Of a stretch of DNA of 64,000 nucleotides, positions 22,890-31,362 are shown one piece after another. Within the stretch, counting starts at the first letter, position 1, and every line of letters begins with the position of its first letter. The notes beneath the pieces were generated by a model. That model saw only the letters and a program-made list of their open reading frames with translations. It had not been told where the DNA came from and made no database searches. The DNA is taken from NCBI RefSeq assembly GCF_963668165.1, contig NZ_OY764211.1:496001-560000 (forward strand), read 5' to 3'. This DNA comes from Marispirochaeta sp. (lineage in GTDB: Bacteria > Spirochaetota > Spirochaetia > JC444 > Marispirochaetaceae). The position numbers and the translations under genes are program-made.

Positions 22890-23752
22890 TCAGCATGACC
22901 GGCTACGGCTACTGCGAAGAAGAAACTGAAAAACTCTACCTGTCGGTAGAGGTAAAGTCAGTGAATAACCGTTACCTGGATATCCAGATTAATCTGCCGC
23001 CCTTCCTGAGTCCCCTGGAACCCCGTCTGCGGGAATTTGTAAACTCCCGGGTTCGACGGGGACGGGTAGAAGTCTATATCCGACTGCGGGAGCTGGAGGA
23101 GGAGCTGAAGGTCCATCTGGATGAGTCGGTGGCCTCGGAATACGCGGCCATTTTACGACAGCTCGCCAGGCAGACCGGAATCACCGAACCCCTGCGGCTG
23201 GAGCATCTGCTGGGAATGGATGGTATTCTCAAGAGCAGCCGCAGCCGTGACCTGGAGCGTTACTGGGAGTCAATTCAGCCCATTTTACAACGGGCATTTG
23301 AGGATTTTTCGGCCTCCCGCAGCAGGGAGGGGGCAAGCACGAAAAAGGATATTTTTCAGCATATTTCAGTTATTAGCGATGCCCTCTCTGCGGTCGAGGT
23401 CTTAAAGGAAGATCTTGAGCGCTATTTCACCGAAACGGTGAGGGATAAATTCCTGGAAGTTGCAGGCGACGAGGTAGAAGAGAGCAGAATCCTTACAGAA
23501 ATAGCGGCTCTGATGGTAAAGTACTCCATTAACGAAGAGCTGGTGCGTCTGCGGGGTCATCTGGAGAGTTTTACACAGATTGCTGACTCACAGGACGGAG
23601 TTGGAAAAAAACTCGATTTTCTGGCTCAGGAGATCCATCGGGAGATCAATACCATCGGCTCCAAGAGTGTCCAGTATGATATCAGTACCAGTGTTGTCGC
23701 CATGAAAGACGCCCTTGAGAATGTACGGGAGCAGCTGAGAAATGTCGAATAG
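22886..23752 (+). CDS. yicC: YicC family protein (putative endoribonuclease)
   Basis: The 288-residue protein is a clear YicC member: MISMTGYGYCEEE start, LSVEVKSVNNRYLDIQINLPPFLSPLEPRLREFVNSRVRRGRVEVYI, and the C-terminal DUF1732 helix region (KKLDFLAQEIHREINTIGSKS). Family members are reported to act as RNA endonucleases; substrates in spirochaetes are unknown. It overlaps murC by 4 bases (ATGA) and the next gene by 11, indicating a translationally coupled operon. Confidence 0.92.
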   Translation: MISMTGYGYCEEETEKLYLSVEVKSVNNRYLDIQINLPPFLSPLEPRLREFVNSRVRRGRVEVYIRLRELEEELKVHLDESVASEYAAILRQLARQTGITEPLRLEHLLGMDGILKSSRSRDLERYWESIQPILQRAFEDFSASRSREGASTKKDIFQHISVISDALSAVEVLKEDLERYFTETVRDKFLEVAGDEVEESRILTEIAALMVKYSINEELVRLRGHLESFTQIADSQDGVGKKLDFLAQEIHREINTIGSKSVQYDISTSVVAMKDALENVREQLRNVE

Positions 23753-24281
23753 AAGAGGAATAATCGCCATATCCGGAAAAAGCGGATGCGGAAACACAAC
23801 GGTTACCCACCTGGTGTCGAAACAGCTGGGCTTCCGGGTTATTAACTATACCTTCCGCACTATGGCACAGGAGATGGGGGTCTCCTTCGAAGAGCTCTGC
23901 GCTCTGGCGGAAAAGGATGATTCCTACGACCTCAAACTCGACCGTAAACAGGTTGAGCTTGCCAGGGAAGGCAACTGTGTGCTGGGATCACGTCTTGCAA
24001 TCTGGCTTTTACAGAACGAAGCGGACCTGACGGTATTTCTTGACGCCTCCCTGGAGGTGCGGGCAGAGAGGATCGCCGCACGTGAAGGAGGTACGGTAAT
24101 CGAAGTGCTGGAGAAAACCGTAGCCCGGGATCAGCGGGATCACGAACGATATAAGAGAATTTACGGGTATAATAACGACGACTACAGGTTCGCCGATTTG
24201 ATTATCGACACCTCTGTTTCAGACCAGTATGAGGTAGCCCTGCAAATTGTTGAACAGTACCGGAACCTTGATGGGGATTGA
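23742..24281 (+). CDS. cytidylate kinase-like protein
   Basis: The 179-residue P-loop nucleotide kinase-like protein has the phosphate loop GKSGCGNTTVTHLVSKQLG, a middle helical region, GSRLAIWLL, FLDASLEVRAERIAAREGG and the LID-like ARDQRDHERYKRIYGYNNDDY. It fits the cytidylate-kinase-like family common in spirochaetes, shorter than classical CMP kinase (about 220 residues). The P-loop has N-T-T in place of the usual K-S/T-T (GCGNTT), so phosphotransfer and specificity should be tested. It overlaps yicC. Confidence 0.8.
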   Translation: MSNRRGIIAISGKSGCGNTTVTHLVSKQLGFRVINYTFRTMAQEMGVSFEELCALAEKDDSYDLKLDRKQVELAREGNCVLGSRLAIWLLQNEADLTVFLDASLEVRAERIAAREGGTVIEVLEKTVARDQRDHERYKRIYGYNNDDYRFADLIIDTSVSDQYEVALQIVEQYRNLDGD

Positions 24282-24307
24282 GCAGCACAAGCATTCTCTG
24301 TTATAAT
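24278..24307 (+). promoter_or_regulatory. rpoZ promoter (with leader)
   Basis: TTGAGC (24278-24283), an 18-base spacer and TATAAT (24302-24307). A leader of about 25 bases carries a gagg-type ribosome-binding site before the ATG at 24339. It contrasts with the leaderless promoters elsewhere in the window. Confidence 0.5.
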
Positions 24308-24338
24308 AACTGTTAACAACGAGATCGAGGCGGTAGAG

Positions 24339-24530
24339 ATGATTATTCCATTGGACCTGCTGGTGGACAACACGGACAACGTTTACGAGATGACCTGCGC
24401 CGCGATTCGACGGGCGGTACAGGTTACGATTACTGGAGACGAAGAGATCGAACAGAACGGCGGCAAAGTTGTTTCCACGGCGATCAAACAGGTCCTTAAC
24501 AGGACCGTACAATACAGGCTTGAAGAGTAA
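24339..24530 (+). CDS. rpoZ: RNA polymerase omega subunit-like protein
   Basis: The 63-residue protein fits the spirochaete form of omega: IPLDLLVDNTDNVYEMTCAAIRRAVQVTITGDEE, followed by GGKVVSTAIKQVLNRTVQYRLEE. The Y-E-x-x-x-A-A-I-R-R-A and K-x-x-x-x-A-I-x-x-V pattern is the omega/RPB6 signature; the protein helps assemble the beta-prime subunit. It lies just before miaA, and a strong hairpin follows its stop codon. Confidence 0.78.
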   Translation: MIIPLDLLVDNTDNVYEMTCAAIRRAVQVTITGDEEIEQNGGKVVSTAIKQVLNRTVQYRLEE

Positions 24531-25521
24531 TTTTAATTACGTAAACCAGGAACCACCGGCATTACCGGTGGTTCTTCTTTTTGGGCCAACCGGTGTCGGC
24601 AAGACAGACCTTACAGGTCATCTTTCCGGGGCAGATTTCGAGGTAATCAGCGCCGATTCCATGCAGGTCTACCGGGGCATGGATATCGGCACGGCAAAAC
24701 CTTCCGCCGAGTTTATGCAGAAAATAGCCCATCACCTTATAGATATCCGTGATCCGAATGAACAGTTCCATGTAGGGGATTTTATCCGCCTTGCGGATGA
24801 GGCTGTGCTGGATATCCTGAAGCGAGGAAAGCTTCCTCTTATCTCCGGCGGAACCGCTTATTATTTCAAACATTTTCTCTACGGACTTCCCGATGCACCT
24901 TCCTCGGATCCTCAGGTAAGAGCGGACCTTTCCAAACGGGCCGCCAGAGAAGGTCTGGTCCCGTTAAGAGCGATGCTTGCCCGGGTGGATCCAGTTTCGG
25001 CCGCCAGGATCGATGATAACGATGCTTACCGTATACAGCGTGCACTTGAGGTATATATCAGCTCCGGACGGCCGCTCTCTTCCTATAAAGTCCCGGAGAA
25101 ACCGCGCCGGGGACTTGATCCCCTGATCATCGGCCTTCAGCGGCCACGGGAAGAGCTGTACCGGCGGATAAACCGGAGGGTAGAACTGATGTTCCGGGAC
25201 GGCTTGGTCCGGGAGGTGGAGTCTCTGAAAAAGACCGGATACAGGGCTCAGGACCCTGGCATGAAGGCCATCGGCTACAGGGAGTTTTTTACTGAAAATA
25301 ACGACTCCGAAGAAACAGAGACAGATATTATGCGGGTTATGGAGAGTATCCGGACTGCCAGCCGCAGATACGCAAAACGGCAGCTCACCTTCTTCCGCGC
25401 CCTGCCTGGGACTCTATGGAAACATCCGGAGGAGAGGGAAGAAATCATTCGAATGATCTATTCCTTTTTTAAGTCCCGGAAAGAGTCGATCTCCCGCTTC
25501 TCTTCCGGTTCAATAGAATAG
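24520..25521 (+). CDS. miaA: tRNA dimethylallyltransferase (MiaA)
   Basis: Adds the isopentenyl group to A37 of tRNAs reading UNN codons. Features: Walker A GPTGVGKTDL, SADSMQVYRGMDIGTAKPS, HHLIDIRDPNEQFHVGDF, ISGGTAYYFKHFLYGLP and the C-terminal RRYAKRQLTFFR tRNA-contact motif. The start is uncertain: TTG at 24520 overlaps the rpoZ stop, and GTG at 24568 lies inside the 3' arm of a perfect hairpin. An ATG at 24469 would overlap rpoZ by 62 bases and is unlikely. The 3' end overlaps the convergent pseudokinase gene by 64 bases. Confidence 0.9.
   Translation: MKSNFNYVNQEPPALPVVLLFGPTGVGKTDLTGHLSGADFEVISADSMQVYRGMDIGTAKPSAEFMQKIAHHLIDIRDPNEQFHVGDFIRLADEAVLDILKRGKLPLISGGTAYYFKHFLYGLPDAPSSDPQVRADLSKRAAREGLVPLRAMLARVDPVSAARIDDNDAYRIQRALEVYISSGRPLSSYKVPEKPRRGLDPLIIGLQRPREELYRRINRRVELMFRDGLVREVESLKKTGYRAQDPGMKAIGYREFFTENNDSEETETDIMRVMESIRTASRRYAKRQLTFFRALPGTLWKHPEEREEIIRMIYSFFKSRKESISRFSSGSIE
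24550..24582 (+). terminator. intrinsic-terminator-like hairpin at the rpoZ/miaA junction
   Basis: A perfect 10-bp stem (gaaccaccgg / ccggtggttc, 24550-24559 with 24565-24574) and a 5-base loop are followed by ttcttttt. It lies 20 bases after the rpoZ stop and overlaps the 5' codons of miaA, so it would act as a terminator for rpoZ or an attenuator for miaA. Confidence 0.65.
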
Positions 25522-26927
25522 ATGCTGTAATCATCAGTGTCTCTGAGCAGTTTTACAATCTCTATGTGCTCGGTTATACGGATATTTATGCTTTCTGACT
25601 CCTCCATGTCTCCCCCCGAGGGCTGAGCGAAAAAATAGCGGACGCGAAAATCCGTTTCACCGATCTTTTCAAGGGAGAGATCGGCGGCTCCGAAAATAAA
25701 CCGCCCCCTCTCCAAAGGCGGAAGCCCGGCATCAACCCATTCCTGGGCGGATACAAATGGAGGAGGTCCGCCGACAGAGTAGGCTGCGGACACCCTGCTT
25801 ATCACCGTCAGCCGTACGGCTGCTTCAATGTAGTTTTTACCGGCACCATCAGTTACGCATGCTTCCATCGTATCATGATCCAGGCTGTTCATGCTTTCGT
25901 AAAAAAGCTGTACAACCTGTTCAGGTTCCAGGCCGCGGGTAGGGGAAGGAACGGAGGCCTTTTGCAGTATGTTGAAGGTAAGTGCTGCACCGGCAATTAT
26001 CATAATCCCGGCAATAATCAGATGAACTGTATACGTATGGAAAAACCTGCGAGCACACTGCAGGCGCCGTATCTGACGCTCCCTGCGCGCCGCGAGGGCT
26101 TCTTTGTGCCGGAGCTCCACTGAAGATACGGCTGGTCCGGGAGAGCTGACGATTCTTTGCAGGTTTTGAAGTAGTTCCTGTATATCGGTCTTTTCCCGGC
26201 TTCCATCAAGAACCGAATCCAGGTAGGCCGAGGCTTCTTCGTTGATCCCGGGTTTCATAAGACTAAGGGGTACGAACTCCCTGCGGCGCAGTTGTTCCCT
26301 GATTTCTTCTTCTTTTTCCTCCTCTTCCCTGTTCTTTTTCTTATTTTCGAGGGGAATATCTTTTTGGCTGTTAATAAATGGGTGTCTGCCGGTTAGAGCG
26401 ATATATGCCAGCAGGGCAAAGGAGTATACCAGACCATCCTCATATCGGAGGTCCGGGTGCTTGAGTTTTTCAAAATCCCGTGTCAGTTCATCACTGGTGC
26501 GGCAGAGGCGCTGTTTTTTTGCCAGGGAAGATGAAAGCAGAAGAACACTACCGTCATCGAGCAGAAAAATGGAGGCGGCGTCAAAGAGTTCAAGCTTCTG
26601 TTTTTGCGTGTTAATAGCAATACAGGCAGAGAGCACTTTTCTGATTGTGGCCAGGTCAAGTTTGTTCGAATCGATGACCAGGGAGAGCCGCTCACCGTCA
26701 AAGCTGGGACCTATGCAGTAACGTCCCTGATACTCAACATGACCTTCCGGTATCCACTCGGTAATCTCTCCGTCCCGGTATATCCAGGCTGTATCCCAGG
26801 TGCTGTCGGAACGGAGGTTATAGATGTCGGGCCGGCTGCCGGGACTAATCTTTAGCCCGGTGTACTGTTTAGCATCGCGGTGCAGCGTTATGCGGCATGA
26901 ATCGATCGGGTTTATTGTGCTGTTCAT
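25458..26927 (-). CDS. pseudokinase-like membrane protein of unknown function
   Basis: The 489-residue protein is not assigned to a named family. Its N-terminal 250 residues echo a Ser/Thr-kinase C-lobe (LKHPDLRYEDGLVYSFALLAYIALTGRHPF resembles the DVYSLGVLLYELLTGRHPF region), but no Walker-like glycine loop, catalytic HRD or DFG motif is visible. A charged KKKNREEEEKEEE stretch follows. A single membrane segment (VHLIIAGIMIIAGAALTFNIL, near 300-322) leads to a C-terminal domain of about 160 residues, probably periplasmic. Likely a membrane-linked regulatory protein, by inference. It overlaps the AMMECR1 gene by 4 bases and the convergent miaA by 64. Confidence 0.6.
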   Translation of the reverse strand: MNSTINPIDSCRITLHRDAKQYTGLKISPGSRPDIYNLRSDSTWDTAWIYRDGEITEWIPEGHVEYQGRYCIGPSFDGERLSLVIDSNKLDLATIRKVLSACIAINTQKQKLELFDAASIFLLDDGSVLLLSSSLAKKQRLCRTSDELTRDFEKLKHPDLRYEDGLVYSFALLAYIALTGRHPFINSQKDIPLENKKKNREEEEKEEEIREQLRRREFVPLSLMKPGINEEASAYLDSVLDGSREKTDIQELLQNLQRIVSSPGPAVSSVELRHKEALAARRERQIRRLQCARRFFHTYTVHLIIAGIMIIAGAALTFNILQKASVPSPTRGLEPEQVVQLFYESMNSLDHDTMEACVTDGAGKNYIEAAVRLTVISRVSAAYSVGGPPPFVSAQEWVDAGLPPLERGRFIFGAADLSLEKIGETDFRVRYFFAQPSGGDMEESESINIRITEHIEIVKLLRDTDDYSIYSIEPEEKREIDSFRDLKKE

Positions 26928-27520
26928 TGTAGCTTGAGGTCCTCTTCGCAGAATATCTGAGCGGTGAAAATTTCGAGCCGGGTGTCCGGTTCATCCACGG
27001 CCCCGGGAGGCAGACCGGCCTTGAGACAGGTATGCCGGACAAACTCTTCCCGGTTCCATCCCTGTTCCGTAGCCACCTGGGGAAGCAGCACTCCGCTGTG
27101 AAAACCCCTGGTAATATAAAGACCGTGTTCGCCAGGTTCCAGTTCTTCCGTTGAATCTATATTTACCAGGGGGGATAGTACGGAAATCTCTACACTGACT
27201 TCAGGAAATTCCTCTTTTTTCACCGGCGGAAACCTGGGGTCATGAAAGGCGCTTGAAATTGCCATGGACATGATGGTTTCATGCAGGGGAGCACGGCCGA
27301 TCATGTTGCCGATGCAGCCTCGCAGATCTCCACTTTTGCGCAGGGTAACGAAGGCGCCCATTTTCTGCTGAAGCACAGGGTGTTCCTGTACAAAGGAAGA
27401 AAAATCGGCAAAGAAATTCTTCGGGACGGCTGTTCCCAGTTCCCGTCCTATACTCCAGCGGGCGAGTGCAAGCAGGGCCTTCTTTTCGGCATTGGTAAAG
27501 GGCTCCATGAAATCTTTCAT
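26924..27520 (-). CDS. amrA: AMMECR1-domain protein (AmmeMemoRadiSam system protein A)
   Basis: The 198-residue protein has the AMMECR1 signature: GAFVTLRKSGDLRGCIGNMIGRAPLHETIMSMAISSAFHDPRFPPV, then VEISVLSPL and a GVLLPQVATEQGWNREEFVRHTCLKAGLP motif. In many prokaryotes it is encoded with a Memo-like protein and a radical-SAM enzyme (the AmmeMemoRadiSam set), whose product is unknown. Here Memo is directly upstream (4-base gap), but no radical-SAM partner is in the window. The ATG at 27520 or the in-frame ATG at 27508 could be used. Confidence 0.9.
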   Translation of the reverse strand: MKDFMEPFTNAEKKALLALARWSIGRELGTAVPKNFFADFSSFVQEHPVLQQKMGAFVTLRKSGDLRGCIGNMIGRAPLHETIMSMAISSAFHDPRFPPVKKEEFPEVSVEISVLSPLVNIDSTEELEPGEHGLYITRGFHSGVLLPQVATEQGWNREEFVRHTCLKAGLPPGAVDEPDTRLEIFTAQIFCEEDLKLQ

Positions 27521-27524
27521 CCTT

Positions 27525-28283
27525 CTATTCTTTACCTCTCACCTTTTCCGCATCTTCCACATCCGATCTTGTCCAGAGGGCGGCACAGTACTGCGGATTC
27601 TCTCCATGATACCACCTGGCAGGGGGAGCGGAAAGGTGTGTTTCCAATAGTTTTACGAGGTTTTTTCCATCTTGCGCTTCGATTATTCCGCTATGCGGAT
27701 CCTTTATATGGTTGCTGATGATCACAGGAAGATACGCGGGGTCCAGGTAGTCCAGAAGATCCAATCCTGCTTTCTTCAAGGAATCCCGGTCGGAGCCGAA
27801 CAGGATTGGAAGAATCTGTCCGCTGAAGCCCAGGTACGACAGGGCGCTTAAGATCATGTCGAAGCAGGGCTCTTCCTCGAAGGGGATTCTGCCAGTTCTG
27901 AACAGGTCTGCAAAACCCGAGATTTCTTCAAGCGTTTTCCGGGAGGGAACCGTAAGAGTGCCGAAGGGGGTCATGAAACCTGAATAGTCAGGCAGCCAGA
28001 TGGTATCCTCTGTTTCCCGGTGAACTTGTGCCAGTAAAATAACCGCATCTGCGCTTTCAAGGGAGAGCCGCTGCAGGGCCCAGGTTAAGCCGGGACCTGC
28101 GTATGTAACAGCGCCGTGGGGGACGATTGCGGCACGTGCTTGTTTTTTGGACGGTCTTTTCTGAGACGAGAAGAGTTTGTCAAATTGAGAGCCGAGTTTT
28201 TCATTGTCGCCGGAAAAAAAGTGTCCAGCCGCAAGGAGTGGTCGAAGGTCATCGGTAGCACAGGAAAGGGGATATCTATGCAT
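27525..28283 (-). CDS. amrB: Memo-family protein (AmmeMemoRadiSam system protein B)
   Basis: The 252-residue Memo-like protein is related to extradiol dioxygenases. It has a modified start RPLLAAGHFFSGDNEKL, where most members read AGxFYPxD, then IVPHGAVTYAGPGLTWAL, VILLAQVHR and the late HLIKDPH-like segment ISNHIKDPHSG. Some His residues that bind iron in other members are recognisable (PHG, VHR). It overlaps the NFACT gene by 8 bases and sits 4 bases before the AMMECR1 gene. The two-gene pair conforms to the AmmeMemo association. Confidence 0.85.
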   Translation of the reverse strand: MHRYPLSCATDDLRPLLAAGHFFSGDNEKLGSQFDKLFSSQKRPSKKQARAAIVPHGAVTYAGPGLTWALQRLSLESADAVILLAQVHRETEDTIWLPDYSGFMTPFGTLTVPSRKTLEEISGFADLFRTGRIPFEEEPCFDMILSALSYLGFSGQILPILFGSDRDSLKKAGLDLLDYLDPAYLPVIISNHIKDPHSGIIEAQDGKNLVKLLETHLSAPPARWYHGENPQYCAALWTRSDVEDAEKVRGKE

Positions 28284-29694
28284 GACAATCCAGAAGCCGA
28301 TGGAGTCGTTCTTCGTCCAGGCTTATGCTCAGGTTTTTCTCCTGGGTAGGCAGGACAGTTCCCAATTTTGCCTCCCGGGGACGCCGCAGGTATTTAACCT
28401 GAGTGTAATAACAGTCGCCGCCTCCACCCCGCCGGGCTTTGCTGTAATGGAGGGCAAGGTTGCCGGCGTCAAGGAGTACATCCAGGGGCGGGCTTTTTCC
28501 CTTTGGCCCCCGGAGAAAAATATGTCCACCCGGATAATCCCGGACATGGATCCAGTAGTCGTTGCCCTTGGCCCATTCCCTGAGCAGCTTGTCGCTTTCG
28601 GCGGCGCTTCTACCTGCGATTATCTGCCATTCCCTGGAAAAAAAGACAGCTCCGGGACGTTCCGGTTCCTCCGATTCGCGGCGGTTCTTTTTTTCCGGTG
28701 CCCGGGGAATGCCTTCGAGATCGGAGAGTGTTTCGGCTCGTTCACAGGCTGCGACAAATTCTTCTGCCTGTTCCGTTTCCCGGCGCAGGTCATCTATCTG
28801 TTCCAGAGCATGCTTCCGGCGCCGTTCCTTTTTTTTTCGCAGGCTGTAATATTTCTGGGCATTCTCCTGGGGAGAGAGCGCGGGATCCAGGGGAATTTGT
28901 ACCGTGTTTCCGCTTGTGTAATCCTCCGTCTCAAGCCAGCGGTCTCCGGTTTGTATCCGGTGGAGGCTTGCAAGGATCAGGTCTCCGGCGGATCCTTCGG
29001 TTTCGTGTTGTTCTTCCCTGGATGCGGCATTTTCTATACCTTTCAGACGACCCTTGAGGGAATTCCAGTAACGCCGCCACTGATGTAAAAGATCGTTCCT
29101 GCTCCGGGCAAACGCCTCGTCTGTTTCCAGCGTGGAGTAACGATCTTCGATAAAGCTGTTGTAATCGGCGTATTCGGAATAATCCTCCAGGGTAAAAGCT
29201 TCATCCTTATCCCGATACTCCTCGCTCCAGGGAAGAAAACTGCCCCCGGAGACTTCTCCCCGGGCGGGGCGGCGGTAAAAAGCGTCGATGATTTCTCCGT
29301 TATCCCGGCAGAGGATTATGTTTCCCGCGTTTCCCCAGAGTCGCAGCCAGAGGCTTAAAGGTTTGTCTCCATGGAGGACCTTGATCTCTACCATGCGCTG
29401 TCCGGGTACCTGCCGGGCAGTGAGTATTCTGCAGCCCTTAATCCTGGAGCGGAGCAGCTGAGGAAAACGCTGCAGCTTGATCTGCCGTGGAATTTTAGCG
29501 GATATCCTGTGGATGCGGGTTTTCCCCTGCTGCAGGGAAATATAGAGGCTGAAGCGGCCTTCTGCACCTTTGCCTGGTATAAACAGTTCAAGCACAAGAG
29601 AGGAAAAATCGGGCTGAATGATATTCTGGATAAAGCCCCCGGCCAGACTGAGTTCATCGAGTATGGTGTCTATCTCACGCCAGTTAAGAGACAT
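28276..29694 (-). CDS. NFACT family protein (RqcH/fibronectin-binding-like)
   Basis: The 472-residue protein has the NFACT architecture. An N-terminal NFACT-N domain (LAGGFIQNIIQPDFSSLVLELF ... GGSFLPW) is followed by a charged coiled coil with EQIDDLRRETEQAEEFVAACE. A C-terminal NFACT-R/DUF814 domain reads YWIHVRDYPGGHIFLRGPKGKSPPLDVLLDAGNLALHYSKARRGGGGDCYYTQVKYLR. Bacterial RqcH adds Ala tails to stalled nascent chains on the 50S subunit. This protein is shorter than RqcH (about 570), with a reduced middle region, so a divergent role is possible. It begins right after the macro-domain gene stop with no gap. Confidence 0.85.
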   Translation of the reverse strand: MSLNWREIDTILDELSLAGGFIQNIIQPDFSSLVLELFIPGKGAEGRFSLYISLQQGKTRIHRISAKIPRQIKLQRFPQLLRSRIKGCRILTARQVPGQRMVEIKVLHGDKPLSLWLRLWGNAGNIILCRDNGEIIDAFYRRPARGEVSGGSFLPWSEEYRDKDEAFTLEDYSEYADYNSFIEDRYSTLETDEAFARSRNDLLHQWRRYWNSLKGRLKGIENAASREEQHETEGSAGDLILASLHRIQTGDRWLETEDYTSGNTVQIPLDPALSPQENAQKYYSLRKKKERRRKHALEQIDDLRRETEQAEEFVAACERAETLSDLEGIPRAPEKKNRRESEEPERPGAVFFSREWQIIAGRSAAESDKLLREWAKGNDYWIHVRDYPGGHIFLRGPKGKSPPLDVLLDAGNLALHYSKARRGGGGDCYYTQVKYLRRPREAKLGTVLPTQEKNLSISLDEERLHRLLDCHA

Positions 29695-30243
29695 CTATTC
29701 CGCGATACTCTTGTGCATGCCGGAGCGAAATATCTCCAGGTCCCCGAGAGAGAAAAAGACAAAGATTACCTTTTTCGGAAGATCATGCTCCCGCAGAAAG
29801 GTGCTGACAGTACCGTAAGCAATTGGAGCTGCCAGTTTTTTAGGAAAACCATAAACACCGGTGGAGACCGCGGGAAACGCGATGCTCTTACAGCGGTTCT
29901 GCAGGGCAAGTTCAAGGCTGTTACCGTACGCCTCGGCTAAATGCCTGCGGGCAGCCGTTTCGTCTCCACCCCAGCGAGGGCCGACGGTGTGGATAACATA
30001 CTTTGCTGACAGGTTCCCGGCAGTGGTAATTACCGCCTTTCCTGCGGGCATACCGTGAGGATACTGGTTCTGACGAATTTCCCGGCAAGCAGCCAGAATG
30101 GCAGCTCCCCCGGCCCGGTGGATAGCTCCGTCTACACCCCCGCCTCCCATAAGACTGGAATTGGCGGCATTCACTATCGCATCCACCTGCAGGGTGGTAA
30201 TGTCGCCCTGCATCAGTTCTATCCGTTCCTCAATTCTCTCCAT
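29695..30243 (-). CDS. macro-domain protein (ADP-ribose hydrolase-like)
   Basis: The 182-residue MacroD-type protein has [70 protein letters not shown] and a C-terminal helix. These residues form the ADP-ribose pocket; the class removes ADP-ribose or O-acetyl-ADP-ribose. The ATG at 30243 has gaggagg upstream. It lies between hisC (23-base gap) and the NFACT gene (adjacent), so it is likely in the same long transcript. An ADP-ribosyltransferase partner is not present here. Confidence 0.93.
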   Translation of the reverse strand: MERIEERIELMQGDITTLQVDAIVNAANSSLMGGGGVDGAIHRAGGAAILAACREIRQNQYPHGMPAGKAVITTAGNLSAKYVIHTVGPRWGGDETAARRHLAEAYGNSLELALQNRCKSIAFPAVSTGVYGFPKKLAAPIAYGTVSTFLREHDLPKKVIFVFFSLGDLEIFRSGMHKSIAE

Positions 30244-30266
30244 TCGATCCTCCTCGGGATTCGGCC

Positions 30267-31343
30267 TTAATCTCCATTTTTAATTCTGTCGAGTTCCCCG
30301 ATAAAGCCTTCCATATCATCTCTGGTTCCGATGCTGATACGAAGAAACTCTCTGGTGCGGGGATTGGAAAAATGCCGGACCAGGAATCCCCGCTTCTTCA
30401 ATATAGCATACAGTTCATCTGCGGAGGCAAAAGAGGGCCGGGCAAAGAGAAAATTGGCCTTTGACGGCAGCACCTGCCATCCCATTTCTGTCAGCTTTTC
30501 CGCTGTCCAGTCTCTGACGGCAATTAACTTGTCTCTGCTTTGCTGGAAATAGTCGTAGTCCTTTAGAGCAACAGCGGCAATCTCCTGGGACAGCCGGGAA
30601 ACAGGGTAAGAGTTAAAGGCATCCTTTGTCCTGGTCAGGGCTGCGATCAGCTCCGGCTGCCCTGCGGCATAGCCCAGGCGCAGTCCGGCAAGTGAGTAAC
30701 TTTTGGACAGGGTGCCGACCACAAGCAGATTGGGATACTCGTTGACCAGGCCTGCAACGCTTTCTCCGCCGAAATCGACATAGGCTTCGTCAACAGCCAC
30801 CAGCCGGTCCGGTCTGACAGATTCAAGCAGATTAATTATTGCGTTCCTTCCCAGGGATTTTCCGGTGGGAGCGTTGGGATTAGCAAAGATAATGCCGCTG
30901 TAATCGGATTCCGCGGCTGCCCTTACAAAAAGCTCCAGGTCTATATCGAAGTCCCCGGTAAGGGGGACTTCCTGGTAAGGCAATCCGTGGAATGAGCAGA
31001 ATACCGGGTAAAAGCTGTAGCTGACATCCGGAAACAATACAGGACCAAATTCTTCATCAAAAAAAGCATAAAACAGGTGGGAGAGAACCTCGTCGGAACC
31101 ATTACCGCAAAAGATGTTTTCACGCTTAAGATCGAAACGCATCGCAAATGTATCCCGTAAACGCTGTGAATCGGGGTCGGGGTAGAGCCTCAAAGCTCCT
31201 GCGTCAAAGCCCCGCAGCAGCTCGCTAACACCTGGAGCAGGAGGAAAGGGGTTTTCGTTGGTATTCAGTTTTACATACTGTCTGTTTTGGGGCTGTTCTC
31301 CCGGAACATAGGGTGTAAGGGCCCTCACTTTTCTGGAATACAT
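30267..31343 (-). CDS. hisC: histidinol-phosphate aminotransferase
   Basis: A PLP enzyme of histidine synthesis, transaminating imidazole-acetol phosphate with glutamate, 358 residues. Features: [58 protein letters not shown] and the PLP lysine in [21 protein letters not shown] 31343 is selected over a longer frame because aaaggag lies 6 bases upstream. It follows folC (19-base gap), and hisD lies upstream of folC, so two histidine genes flank a folate gene. Confidence 0.95.
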   Translation of the reverse strand: MYSRKVRALTPYVPGEQPQNRQYVKLNTNENPFPPAPGVSELLRGFDAGALRLYPDPDSQRLRDTFAMRFDLKRENIFCGNGSDEVLSHLFYAFFDEEFGPVLFPDVSYSFYPVFCSFHGLPYQEVPLTGDFDIDLELFVRAAAESDYSGIIFANPNAPTGKSLGRNAIINLLESVRPDRLVAVDEAYVDFGGESVAGLVNEYPNLLVVGTLSKSYSLAGLRLGYAAGQPELIAALTRTKDAFNSYPVSRLSQEIAAVALKDYDYFQQSRDKLIAVRDWTAEKLTEMGWQVLPSKANFLFARPSFASADELYAILKKRGFLVRHFSNPRTREFLRISIGTRDDMEGFIGELDRIKNGD

Positions 31344-31362
31344 GTATACTCCTTTGCGGTAC

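Noticed and set aside
24469..24519. ATG 24469 as the miaA start
   Set aside because: It would overlap rpoZ by 62 bases and add residues with no similarity to MiaA.
28204..29088. 294-codon plus-strand ORF
   Set aside because: Antisense shadow of the NFACT gene; no ribosome-binding site or family motif.
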